This document shows positions 24,234-33,400 of a stretch of DNA of 64,000 bases, piece after piece (the first letter of the stretch is position 1; each line of letters opens with the position of its first letter). Position numbers and translations under genes: made by a program. Under the pieces are notes generated by a model, which worked only from the letters and a program-made list of their open reading frames with translations, made no database searches and was not told the origin of the DNA. The stretch is from Prevotella sp. (GTDB lineage: Bacteria > Bacteroidota > Bacteroidia > Bacteroidales > Bacteroidaceae). Where the stretch lies: positions 1 through 64,000 of the forward strand of contig JAFZVV010000013.1 of the NCBI GenBank assembly GCA_017617615.1, written 5' to 3'.

Positions 24234-27200
24234 TTAGAAGTTGAGGTTCACGCCGAGTTGCAGTGTGAAGGGCCTTGGGTACATGTTGTTGTCGATGCCT
24301 CCAAAGACCTCAGGGTCGATTCCCTCATATTTGGTGATGGTGAAGACATTGGTGGCGGCGGCGTAGACACGTCCGGTGATGCCATTGTAAGAACCACCTT
24401 TGAAGAGGTTGTTGAACGAGTAGCCCAGTGTGATGTTGTCGCACTTGAGGAATGATGCATTGTGTACGAAGTAGTCGGAGAGAGCGTGGTCGTAGGTAGA
24501 CCAGTTGCGCTCCACGGCTCCTGGGATGACATTCTGCAGATAGCCGAATGATGAGTCATAGCGTTTCGGCACATTGGAGTATCCTGCCTCCTTGTCCCAG
24601 TACACATAATTGTCGAAACTGGCGCGGAGTCCGAAACCGAAGTCCCAGTTCCAGAACTGCACGCGTGAACTCAGGCCTGCGGTGTAAGGCGCATCGGGGC
24701 TCTTGTAGAGGTAACGGTCGGAGTCGTTGATGATGCCGTCGGCATTGCGGTCTACATAGACACCTTCGAGAGGTATGCCATTATCGTTGTATACCTGTTG
24801 GTATACATAGAACGAACGCTTGGGATAACCTGGTGTGTGGGCTTGCACTTGGTTGCCGGTACCTGCTGAGATACCGCCTGTGAGGATAAGTGAAGACTCG
24901 CCGGTGAGTTCGGTAATCTCGTTCTTGTTATAGGTGAAGTTGGCTGTGACTTCCCATTGAATATTCTCCGTGACGATGGGGCGGACGGTCAAGGATGCCT
25001 CCACACCTTTGTTCACGAGCGAACCGATGTTTGATACCACCTGGTTGCGGAAGTTGGAACCGGCCGACACCGATGCCCAGTTGATCAGGTCGGTGGTCTT
25101 GCGATGATAGACATCAACGCTACCGCTCACACGGTTGTGGAAGAACTGGAAGTCGAGACCGAGGTTTTTGGTGGTCGTTGTCTCCCACTTCAAGTCTTGG
25201 TTGTATGCATCTGGACGATAGAGCAAACCGCTGTCGTTGATGCCGATGAGAGGATAGCGTCCGTCCACATTGGTGTTGTTGACATTATAGGAGGCGAAAT
25301 AGTTGTAGTCGCCGATGGATTCCTGCTGTCCGGTCTTACCCCAACCTACGCGGACTTTCAATTCGTCCATCCAGTTGACATTCTTGAGGAATGGCAGTTC
25401 GTTGATCTTCCATCCGATGGCGAATGAGGGGAAGGTAGCCCAGTGGTCCTTGAACCTTGAAGAACCATCATGACGGATGGTTGCGGTCAGCATGAGTTGG
25501 TCCCAAGCGATGTAGTTGGCACGTCCGAAGAAACTCACGAGGTAGTTCTCCGTTTTCCAGATGCTTGTAGTTGCATTATAGGGTTTTCCTGCTGCAGGAG
25601 CTGTGGTGCCGTCGTCGAGGGTAATCACCTGAGAGGTGCTCATGGGATAAAGGCCAGCATAGTGGCTATCTCCGGAGTGCTTGCTGTGGCTCCATTCGTA
25701 ACCTGCCATGATGTCGAAATGCTGGGTCTTCAGGAAATCCTTGTAATATTGTGCATAGGTCGAGAAGGTGAGGTTGTATTTCTTCTCGTAGGTGTATCCG
25801 CTGTTTCCATAGTAGAAATTGCTGGGTCCCCATGGGGCATAGTCGGTGTCTTGCTGACCGTTGGCCCAGTCGCCGCTGGCATTGGCATGGAGGCGCAGGT
25901 CCTCAAAACCATGTATCTGGTAGTCGACTTCCACGTTGCCCATGTAATCGTAGGAGTTGGCGCGGTCGTTTTTCTCGTACAGACGGGAGAGGGGGTTGGC
26001 CACGGTGTTGCGGTTCCACATGGTGGGGTAGTTGCTGTCTTTCAGCGACGCGCCACTGTCGGTCCATTGCCAGTAACCATGATAGTTCTTGTATTTGTCA
26101 TCTGTGGAGGTAATGGGCTGTGTGGGATCCATGCGGGTGGCATCACCAAGGGCAGTCTCGTTGGCATAACGGTTGTGGGCATACATGAATTTGCCGTTGA
26201 TGTTGAACTTCAGGTGGTCCTGCAGGAACGAGGGGTTCAGGGTCACACTCGTCGTCACACGTTGGAAATTAGAGGTCTTGAGGATACCGTTCTGGTCGGT
26301 GTAGCCGGCGCTGAAGCGGTAGGGCATGTTCTTCAGACCGCCCTGCACCGTCACATTGTGGTCGGTGCTCACTGCGGGGTGGAAGAGTTCCTCTTGCCAG
26401 TCGGTGTCGGCTTTGCCCAAGAGTGCAGCGGCCTCAGAGTCGGCACCGTAATAACTCCTGATAAAGTTGGAATACTCCGCGGCATTCAGCACGTCGAGTG
26501 TCTTCTTCTTTACTGAGTAGGACACGTTGCCGTTGTAACTCACTTTCGGAGCCATGTTGGAACGTCCTTTCTTCGTGGTGATGATGATGACACCATTAGA
26601 ACCGCGGCTACCGTAGATGGCAGTGGCCGAGGCGTCTTTCAGTACAGTGAAACTCTCGATGTCGTTGGGGTTGACCATTGTCAGACCATTTGCGGCACCC
26701 TTGATTCCTACATTGTCTATGGCCAGACCGTCGATGACAATCAGCGGGTCCTCGCTGGCGTTGAGTGACGAACCACCGCGGATACGGATAGTGGCGCCAC
26801 CACCAGGAGTTCCACCGCCGTTGGTGACGTTCACACCGGCAATCTTACCCTGGATCATGTCTTGGGCATTGGTAATCATACCATGGTTCTTCTCATCGGG
26901 CTTCAGGGCAGTCACCGAACCGGTGAGGTCGTTCTTGCGGGCCACACCGTAACCGATTACCACCACCTCGTTGAGGGAGTGGGAGTCGTCTTGCAAAACC
27001 ACCTCCACATGGGGAGCGGCGGCCACCTCTGCCGTCTCATAGCCGATGTATGAGATCTGGAGCACGTCGCCTTGTTTTGCTTCAATGGAGAAAATACCGT
27101 CGAAGTCGGTAATCACGCCGCCCTGCTGTCCTACAACACGGATGGTGGCACCGATAATGTCGTCGCCGGTAGCATCTTTCACATGGCCGTTGACAGTGAA

Positions 27201-27290
27201 TGACTGTCCAAAGGCACTGACTGATAGGAACAACCCCACAAGGAGGCTGAGCAACCTAACAGGATTTGCAAAATTTACCTGCTTCATCAT
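24234..27290 (-). CDS. susC: SusC-type TonB-dependent transporter (starch/maltodextrin)
   Basis: 1018 residues. Signal peptide 1-29. A carboxypeptidase-regulatory-like domain (about 31-102) precedes the TonB-box-like stretch LNEVVVIGYG (107-116), the plug (with IRIRGGSSLNASEDPLIVID and the motif DASATAIYGSRGSNGVI), and a 22-strand barrel ending in LQLGVNLNF. It imports oligosaccharides across the outer membrane using TonB energy. First gene of the susCDEF-ompA operon. The -7 box is at 27445-27452, and a LacI-type operator lies 54 bp upstream of it in the region shared with the divergent lacI gene. Either of two consecutive ATG codons may be the start. Confidence 0.96.
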   Translation of the reverse strand: MMKQVNFANPVRLLSLLVGLFLSVSAFGQSFTVNGHVKDATGDDIIGATIRVVGQQGGVITDFDGIFSIEAKQGDVLQISYIGYETAEVAAAPHVEVVLQDDSHSLNEVVVIGYGVARKNDLTGSVTALKPDEKNHGMITNAQDMIQGKIAGVNVTNGGGTPGGGATIRIRGGSSLNASEDPLIVIDGLAIDNVGIKGAANGLTMVNPNDIESFTVLKDASATAIYGSRGSNGVIIITTKKGRSNMAPKVSYNGNVSYSVKKKTLDVLNAAEYSNFIRSYYGADSEAAALLGKADTDWQEELFHPAVSTDHNVTVQGGLKNMPYRFSAGYTDQNGILKTSNFQRVTTSVTLNPSFLQDHLKFNINGKFMYAHNRYANETALGDATRMDPTQPITSTDDKYKNYHGYWQWTDSGASLKDSNYPTMWNRNTVANPLSRLYEKNDRANSYDYMGNVEVDYQIHGFEDLRLHANASGDWANGQQDTDYAPWGPSNFYYGNSGYTYEKKYNLTFSTYAQYYKDFLKTQHFDIMAGYEWSHSKHSGDSHYAGLYPMSTSQVITLDDGTTAPAAGKPYNATTSIWKTENYLVSFFGRANYIAWDQLMLTATIRHDGSSRFKDHWATFPSFAIGWKINELPFLKNVNWMDELKVRVGWGKTGQQESIGDYNYFASYNVNNTNVDGRYPLIGINDSGLLYRPDAYNQDLKWETTTTKNLGLDFQFFHNRVSGSVDVYHRKTTDLINWASVSAGSNFRNQVVSNIGSLVNKGVEASLTVRPIVTENIQWEVTANFTYNKNEITELTGESSLILTGGISAGTGNQVQAHTPGYPKRSFYVYQQVYNDNGIPLEGVYVDRNADGIINDSDRYLYKSPDAPYTAGLSSRVQFWNWDFGFGLRASFDNYVYWDKEAGYSNVPKRYDSSFGYLQNVIPGAVERNWSTYDHALSDYFVHNASFLKCDNITLGYSFNNLFKGGSYNGITGRVYAAATNVFTITKYEGIDPEVFGGIDNNMYPRPFTLQLGVNLNF

Positions 27291-27444
27291 TTTTAATTAT
27301 TAAGTTTATTTTTATATAGGTTTTATATAATTGTAGCCGAATGGTTAGTTCGTCAGTTAATAGCTGTAAAATGCATCCTAACATAATCAACGGACAGGCT
27401 TCGCAGTCTGCCAGGAATAATCCAAGAACATAGTGTTTCAATTG

Positions 27445-27452
27445 CAAAATTA
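27445..27452 (-). promoter_or_regulatory. -7 promoter box of the susC operon
   Basis: Minus-strand TAATTTTG (TAnnTTTG), giving a leader of about 150 nt. No TTTG at -33. Exactly 54 bp separate it from the operator at 27507-27520. Confidence 0.6.
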
Positions 27453-27506
27453 AATTTCTTTCGCAATGTTTGTTCTTTTTGTTCCTAAAATATTGTGTTT
27501 GAGTAA

Positions 27507-27520
27507 TGCAAACGATTGCG
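27507..27520. promoter_or_regulatory. LacI-family operator in the susC/lacI divergent region
   Basis: TGCAAACGATTGCG matches the 14-bp palindrome TGCAAACGTTTGCA at 12 positions and keeps the central CG. It lies midway between the two divergent -7 boxes, 54 bp from each. Confidence 0.75.
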
Positions 27521-27574
27521 CAGATTATTTCTTTTTTTATAACAAGGTGTAAAACAACGTGTCACGATTTGCAT

Positions 27575-27582
27575 TATCTTTG
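27575..27582 (+). promoter_or_regulatory. -7 promoter box of the lacI-permease unit
   Basis: TATCTTTG matches TAnnTTTG; no TTTG at -33. 54 bp downstream of the operator at 27507-27520, implying autoregulation. Confidence 0.6.
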
Positions 27583-27638
27583 CAAAAACAGTCGCTGTCG
27601 AGGCAAATATTTTTTTGTTACGCATTGTTTTGCACAAG

Positions 27639-28688
27639 ATGAATAACGCTCCTATCACAATGAAGGACATTGCCCGTGCATTGGGCGTGTCGGTGGCCAC
27701 GGTGTCGAGGGCACTCAAAGACAGTCCCCGCATCAGTGAAGAGCGGCGTGCGCTCATCAAGGCGTATGCCCAGGAGCACCATTTCTCGCCCAATGCCATA
27801 GCGGAGTCGCTCAGGCACAGCAAGTTGCACCCCATGCATATAATCGGCGTCATCATGCCTCAGATCAACCATTTCTATTTCTCGTCGATTCTCGGTGGGA
27901 TAGAGGAGGAGGCTTCTGCCCGGGGCTACCGCCTGATGGTGGCGCAGAGTGGGGAGCAATATGAGCGTGAGGTGAGTATTTGCCGCGCATTCTCTGAGAG
28001 CAAGGTGTGTGGCGTGATTGTGTCGCAGGCGAAAGACACGATGCGGTACGACCATTTCAAGCAACTCCTCGACCATAATATCCCCTTGGTGTTCTTCGAC
28101 CGCATCTGCACGGGAATCAATACCAGCCGTGTGGTGGTGGATGACTATATGGGCGCGATGACGGCGGTGAACTACCTCATCGAGACGGGGTGTCGGCGCA
28201 TCGCGTTCTTCGGGTCGTCGATGAAACTCGAGATTTCGAAAAACCGTTACAACGGCTACCATGATGCCTTGGTGCGTCATGGCCTGACGGTAGACGACCG
28301 CTATATCCGTTTCTGCGACAACCGTGCCGATGCCGAGGTGGTGGCTCCGGAATTGATGAAAATGGATGACAGGCCCGATGCTTTCTTTGCCGTGAACGAC
28401 GATACCGCCATCGGCATCCTCTATACGGCGAAACGCATGGGGCTGCGGGTGCCCGAGGACGTGTCGATATGTGGCTTTACCAATGGTGAGCGCGCTATCG
28501 CCTGCGACCCGATGCTCACCACCGTGGAACAGCGTGGCAACAAGGTGGGCAGGGAGGCTGCTGCCATCCTCATTGCCCAAAGTGAGGGAGAGTTACCTGT
28601 GGGCAAGGTGGAGAAACGCGTGGTGCGCACGCGCCTTATCGTCAGGGGCACCACAAGGGCGCTGCCTGATGACAAGAATACGAAATAA
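27639..28688 (+). CDS. LacI-family transcriptional regulator of starch genes
   Basis: 349 residues from ATG 27639; an earlier in-frame TTG (27615) is less likely. N-terminal helix-turn-helix at about 7-30 (TMKDIARALGVSVATVSRAL), then the hinge (NAIAESLRHSK, about 52-62) whose leucine in this family intercalates at a central CG. The effector-binding periplasmic-binding-protein-like core (about 65-335) holds VFFDRICTGI and AFFAVNDDTAIGIL. It is flanked by susC and a sugar permease, and its best candidate site, TGCAAACGTTTGCA, occurs upstream of three starch transcription units and its own promoter. Site position upstream of the promoters suggests activation rather than repression. Effector probably maltose or a maltodextrin, by inference. 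It stands where other Bacteroides starch systems have SusR. Confidence 0.93.
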   Translation: MNNAPITMKDIARALGVSVATVSRALKDSPRISEERRALIKAYAQEHHFSPNAIAESLRHSKLHPMHIIGVIMPQINHFYFSSILGGIEEEASARGYRLMVAQSGEQYEREVSICRAFSESKVCGVIVSQAKDTMRYDHFKQLLDHNIPLVFFDRICTGINTSRVVVDDYMGAMTAVNYLIETGCRRIAFFGSSMKLEISKNRYNGYHDALVRHGLTVDDRYIRFCDNRADAEVVAPELMKMDDRPDAFFAVNDDTAIGILYTAKRMGLRVPEDVSICGFTNGERAIACDPMLTTVEQRGNKVGREAAAILIAQSEGELPVGKVEKRVVRTRLIVRGTTRALPDDKNTK

Positions 28689-28709
28689 AGCAACAAAACC
28701 TATACTATT

Positions 28710-30017
28710 ATGAAAACAAGACCTGATTTGAGTTTTTGGAAACTCTGGAACCTCAGTTTCGGTTTCTTCGGCGTACAGATAGCCTATGCACTGCAAAGTG
28801 CCAATATCAGCCGTATCTTCCGTACGCTCGGTGCCGACCCTCATTCGCTCAGTTTCTTCTGGATATTGCCTCCGCTCATGGGCATCATCGTGCAGCCCAT
28901 CGTAGGGTCGCTTTCCGATAAGACCTGGTGCCGCTTCGGGCGCCGCATACCCTATCTCTTCGTGGGTGCCGCGATGGCGGTGGCGGTGATGTGCCTACTG
29001 CCCAATGCTGGTTCGTTCGGCATGTCGGTGAAGGCCGCCCTCATCTTCGGACTCTTCGCCCTGATGTTGCTCGATACCTCCATCAACATGGCGATGCAAC
29101 CCTTCAAGATGATGGTGGGCGACTTCGTGAACGAGAAACAGAAGGCGAAGGCCTACAGCATCCAGTCGTTCCTCTGCAATGCCGGCAGTGTGATGGGTTT
29201 CCTTTTCCCCTACATTTTCGCGTGGGTAGGACTGAAGAATGTTGCTCCCGAAGGCGTCGTCCCCGACACGGTCATCTGGTCGTTCTATATCGGCGCGCTC
29301 ATCCTCATTCTCTGTGTGTTGTATACCACGGCGAAGGTGCGTGAAATGCCCCCTCAGGAATATGCGATGTATCATGCCGTGGAAGAGGGGAAGAAAGACA
29401 GTGCCAACTGGCTCGTGCTGCTGAAAAACGCGCCTTCCACGTTCTGGAAGGTAGGACTGGTGCAATTCTTCTGCTGGGCTGCCATGCTCTATATGTGGAC
29501 CTACGTGGTGGATGCTGTGTCGGAAGTAGTGTGGGGCACCACCGATCCTAAGTCGGAGGCATACCAGGAGGCTGGCAACTGGACGGGCGTGCTCTATGCC
29601 ATCCAGGCGCTGGGCAGCGTGTGCTGGGCTGCCGTCCTGCCGCGTTTCAGCAATACCAAACTGGCCTATGCACTCAGCCTGGTCATTGGCGGCATCGGAT
29701 TTATCCTCATTCCTTTCGTCCATGACAAGTATCTGATGATTGTCCCGTTCCTGCTTATCGGTTGTGCATGGGCTGCCATGTTGGCCATGCCGTTCACCTT
29801 CGTTACCAATGCCCTGAAAGGCTACGGGCATATGGGTGCCTACCTGGGTCTCTTCAACGGCACGATATGCCTGCCGCAGATTGTGGCAGCATTGCTTGGC
29901 GGATCAATCCTTCACTTCGTGGGTTCGAGGCAGAGTTCGATGATGATAGTGGCAGGCGTGCTGTTCATCCTCGGTGCGCTCTGCGTGAATATCATCAAGG
30001 AAGAACACAAAGAGTAA
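28710..30017 (+). CDS. MFS sugar permease, SLC45/maltose-type
   Basis: 435 residues with 12 hydrophobic segments. The N-terminus LSFWKLWNLSFGFFGVQIAYALQ and the loop QPIVGSLSDKTWCRFGRRIPY (with the D-x-x-W-x-R-x-GRR signature) are typical of the SLC45-like/GPH-related transporters that import sucrose or maltose with protons. It is expected in the inner membrane, carrying maltose or short maltodextrins produced in the periplasm. The gene begins 21 bp after lacI on the same strand, so it is in the operator-controlled unit. No ATP-binding partner is needed. Substrate is inferred from context. Confidence 0.92.
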   Translation: MKTRPDLSFWKLWNLSFGFFGVQIAYALQSANISRIFRTLGADPHSLSFFWILPPLMGIIVQPIVGSLSDKTWCRFGRRIPYLFVGAAMAVAVMCLLPNAGSFGMSVKAALIFGLFALMLLDTSINMAMQPFKMMVGDFVNEKQKAKAYSIQSFLCNAGSVMGFLFPYIFAWVGLKNVAPEGVVPDTVIWSFYIGALILILCVLYTTAKVREMPPQEYAMYHAVEEGKKDSANWLVLLKNAPSTFWKVGLVQFFCWAAMLYMWTYVVDAVSEVVWGTTDPKSEAYQEAGNWTGVLYAIQALGSVCWAAVLPRFSNTKLAYALSLVIGGIGFILIPFVHDKYLMIVPFLLIGCAWAAMLAMPFTFVTNALKGYGHMGAYLGLFNGTICLPQIVAALLGGSILHFVGSRQSSMMIVAGVLFILGALCVNIIKEEHKE

Positions 30018-30030
30018 TATCAATCATAAC

Positions 30031-30070
30031 AGGTCGGTTCTTTCGGGCTAACCCGAAAGAACCGACCTGA
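30031..30070 (+). other. Perfect 18-bp intercistronic hairpin
   Basis: Arms 30031-30048 and 30053-30070 pair without mismatch around CTAA. There is no T-tract after it, so it is a poor intrinsic terminator. It may stabilise or trim the permease mRNA or reduce read-through into the SemiSWEET gene. Confidence 0.7.
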
Positions 30071-30094
30071 CAATAACCTTAAAAAAATAATAAG

Positions 30095-30391
30095 ATGGAA
30101 CAAGGATTATTGTTTGAAATATTGGGTTGGACAGCCAGTATCACGATGATACTGGGTTATTTGCCCCAAGCCATCCAGACCATTCGCACAAGGAATACGG
30201 ATGGTATAGCATTACCCACTTTCCTGATGATGGGAATAGGCAGCGCGTGTTTCATGTTGCAGGGCATATTGCATCAGCCCGACACGCTCTGGGCCCTTTT
30301 CTTTACCAACCTCATCACGACCATTTGCAGTGTTATCGTCTTCAGCATCAAGATGTACAACGACTATTTCAAGAAGCATGATAGTAAGTAA
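30095..30391 (+). CDS. SemiSWEET/PQ-loop sugar transporter
   Basis: 98 residues, three transmembrane helices (about 7-28, 40-60, 67-88). The family motif PQ is at 24-25 in GYLPQAIQTIRTRNTDGI, followed by the conserved loop and LPTF. SemiSWEETs dimerise to form a bidirectional sugar uniporter in the inner membrane. The gene follows the maltose-type permease by 78 bp on the same strand, with an intervening hairpin, and ends before a bidirectional terminator. Context suggests a role in moving glucose or another product of starch breakdown, but the direction and substrate are not shown by sequence. Confidence 0.92.
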   Translation: MEQGLLFEILGWTASITMILGYLPQAIQTIRTRNTDGIALPTFLMMGIGSACFMLQGILHQPDTLWALFFTNLITTICSVIVFSIKMYNDYFKKHDSK

Positions 30392-30406
30392 CATCTCTTG
30401 GGATTC

Positions 30407-30442
30407 AATGAAAAAAGAGAGCCAGAGCTCTCTTTTTTCATT
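30407..30442. terminator. Bidirectional terminator between SemiSWEET and the hybrid two-component gene
   Basis: 16-bp perfect stem (30407-30422 with 30427-30442), loop CAGA, six A on one arm and six T on the other. It serves the two convergent genes; the stop codon region of the regulator gene begins immediately after. Confidence 0.88.
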
Positions 30443-33400
30443 TTATTCCTGATTGAGGTGTTCCTGCATGTAGTCGCGGGGCGACATGCCGTAGAACCGC
30501 TTGAAGATGGTTGAGAATGAGGCGGCGTTGCCGAATCCACAGGCATACACCACCTCGGTGATGTTCATGTCGCCAGAGGCCAGGAGGTTGGCGGCCTGCT
30601 TCAGACGGATATTCCGGATAATCTCATGGGGTGTCTTGCCCGTGAGTTCCTTCATCTTACGGTGTAGGTGCACGCGGCTAATGCCCACTTCGTCGGCCAG
30701 GCTGTCGACGCTGAGTGAGGAGTTGGAGATGTTCTTGTTGATGACCATCATCACGCGCTCGAGGAGTTTCTCGTCGGGCGACTTGATGCTCACACTTTCC
30801 ACATGCTCTTCCATCTTGTCGGTGCGCCCGTATTTCATGCGCAGGTGCTGGCGGCTCTGGATGAGGTTGTGGATGGTGCGCAGGAGGATGTCCATGTTGA
30901 AGGGTTTCTCGATATAGGCATCGGCTCCGGTCTCCAAGCCCTCGAGCTTGTCTTCCTCGCGGGTCTTGGCAGTGAGGAGCACCACGGGGATGTCGTTGGT
31001 CTGAGGGTTGCTCTTCACGGTAGAGCAGAGTGTATTGCCATCCATCTCGGGCATCATGATGTCGGAGAGCAGCAGGTCGGGGTTGCACTTCAGTACCATG
31101 GCGAGTGCGTCGCGGCCATTGGTACAGCACTTTACTTCATACGACTGCGACAGCTCTTGTTCAAGATACTGGCGTATCTCGTCATCGTCTTCGGCAATGA
31201 CGATGGTGGTGCACTGGTTGCTCTTCAGCGGTATCTCCACTGGGCGCATCAGGCTGTCTGCCTCTTCGGGGGTGATGATTTCGGTGTCGGGGGTTTCTGT
31301 TTTCTCAGTGATTTCCTCGGGTTTGAAATGACTGTTTCCGAGAGGTATCGACACAATGAATTCGCACCCCTCGTCGAGGTTCTGTGCCTTGATGGTGCCG
31401 TGGTGCATCTCTACGAGTGAGCGGGTGAGGTCGAGACCGATGCCCGTACCCAGGTTGCGGTCGTTGACACTCGACGGGGTTTGGTAGAACCGTTCGAAGA
31501 TACGCTCCAGTTTGTCGGGAGGTATTTGTTCGCCGTTGTCGCTGATGGCAATCCGTGCTTGTTGTTCGTCATGGGTCACCCGCACGTTGATTTCGCCGTC
31601 GGCGGGGGTGAACTTGATGGCATTGGAGAGGATGTTGACCAGTACCTTGTCGAACTGCTGGCGGTCTATCCATACTGGCAGGCGGTCGGTGTCGTGCTCG
31701 TAGGTAAGATTGATGCGTTTGGCACGTGTCTGCAGTTCGAAGAGGGAGTGGATATCGGCCACGAATTTGATGAGGTCGGTTTGCTGTGTATGCAGTTGCA
31801 TCATGCCTTTGTCGATCTTCCGTAAGTCCATCATCTGGTTGATGAGGTTGAGGATGCGTTCGGCATTACGGCGCATCGTCTCGAGCACGCCTTTCTTCTG
31901 GGGATTGTGTTCTTGTTTAATGAGTTCAAGCAACGGGGTGATAATGAGGGTCATAGGCGTGCGAATCTCATGACTGATATTCATGAAGAAACGCAATTTT
32001 GCCTCGCCCATTTCCTCGGCGTGGATATGCTCCTGCATGCGCAGTTTCTCTTGCTCGCGCTTGCGACGGTAGTAGAGGTATGCCCAAAGGGCAGCGCCGA
32101 GAAGGAGCAGGTAGAGTATGGTGGCGAGACGTGACCTATACCAGGGTGAGTGGACGATGATGGTGAACGTATGTTCGGGCGTCGTGACTTCGTTGCGCTC
32201 TGCCTTTACCTTGAACACGTATTTTCCAGGCGACAGGTGTGAGAAGGTGATGTCGTTCTGGCCTGGCTGTAGCCTGATGTACGGCTCGTTGTTGATGCTG
32301 TAGAGGAAGGTGATATGCTCCGGACTGTCGTAGGTGAGTGTGGAGAGGCTGATGACGAAGTAGTTGTCGTGGCTGCTCAGTTCGAACCTGTCGCAGGCAA
32401 TCACGGCGGTGTCGCAAACCTGGTAATGTCCCGAACGGCTTCCCGGTGTCATTGACTTGCCGTTGATGATGAAATCGGTGATTCTCACCTGGGCATCCCA
32501 TTTCTTCTTCACAATCTCGGATGGCTTGAACCAGGAGATGCCGCCCACGCCACCGAAAAGCAGGATGCCATCGGGGGAGAGGAAGGAGGCACCGTCGCTG
32601 AACTCGTTCGACTGCAGGCCGTTGTCGACGAAGTAGCTCTCGCTCTGGAGGCTCTTGGGGTCGAGGCGGCAGAGTCCATGGTCGGTGGAAATCCATAACT
32701 TGCCCGACAGGTCTTTTTCTATCGAGGCAATGCCGTTTTTCGGCAGGCCGGCCTCCATGTTCTCCAGCTTTTTCGTGCGCAGGTTGTAACGCCAGAAATC
32801 GGTATTGGTGCCTATCCACAAGTAGCCGTCATATTCCTTGGCTATGCGTACGGGAGTGCTATAGAGCAGGTTATTGGTGCCCAAGACCTTCGTCCAGCTA
32901 TCACTTTGGATGTCGAGACAGCAAAGACCCATCGTGGTGGCACAATAGATGCGCTTGCCGTCGGGCGAGATGGAAATCTTGGAGATATAGTCGTTGATGA
33001 TGCTGTTCTTGGAGTGGTCCCACGGTGCATTCCCTTTCACCGTGTAGGTCTTCACCTGTCCGTCGCTCATGTTGAGGCACAGCAGGCCATGCCCCATCGT
33101 GCCCATCCATAGATGGCCGTAGCTGTCGGCCACCATGCCGAAGACGCTCACTTGGTCGCCCTGGGGTAGTTGCTGGCGGTGGAAAATGCCACTGACGGGG
33201 TCTACCCATCCGCAGCCTTCATTGAAACTGCCCACCCATATGCGTCCCTGGGGGTCTTCGGTCATGCAGAGGATGGTGGATGGAACCGTGGTGATATGGC
33301 GGCTCGTGCTTCCGGTCTCATCGAGGATATATAACCCGTCTTTGTCGGTGCCTACCCATGCCCGTTTCCTCGAGTCGAAGAGTGTGCTGAGCACGCAGGC

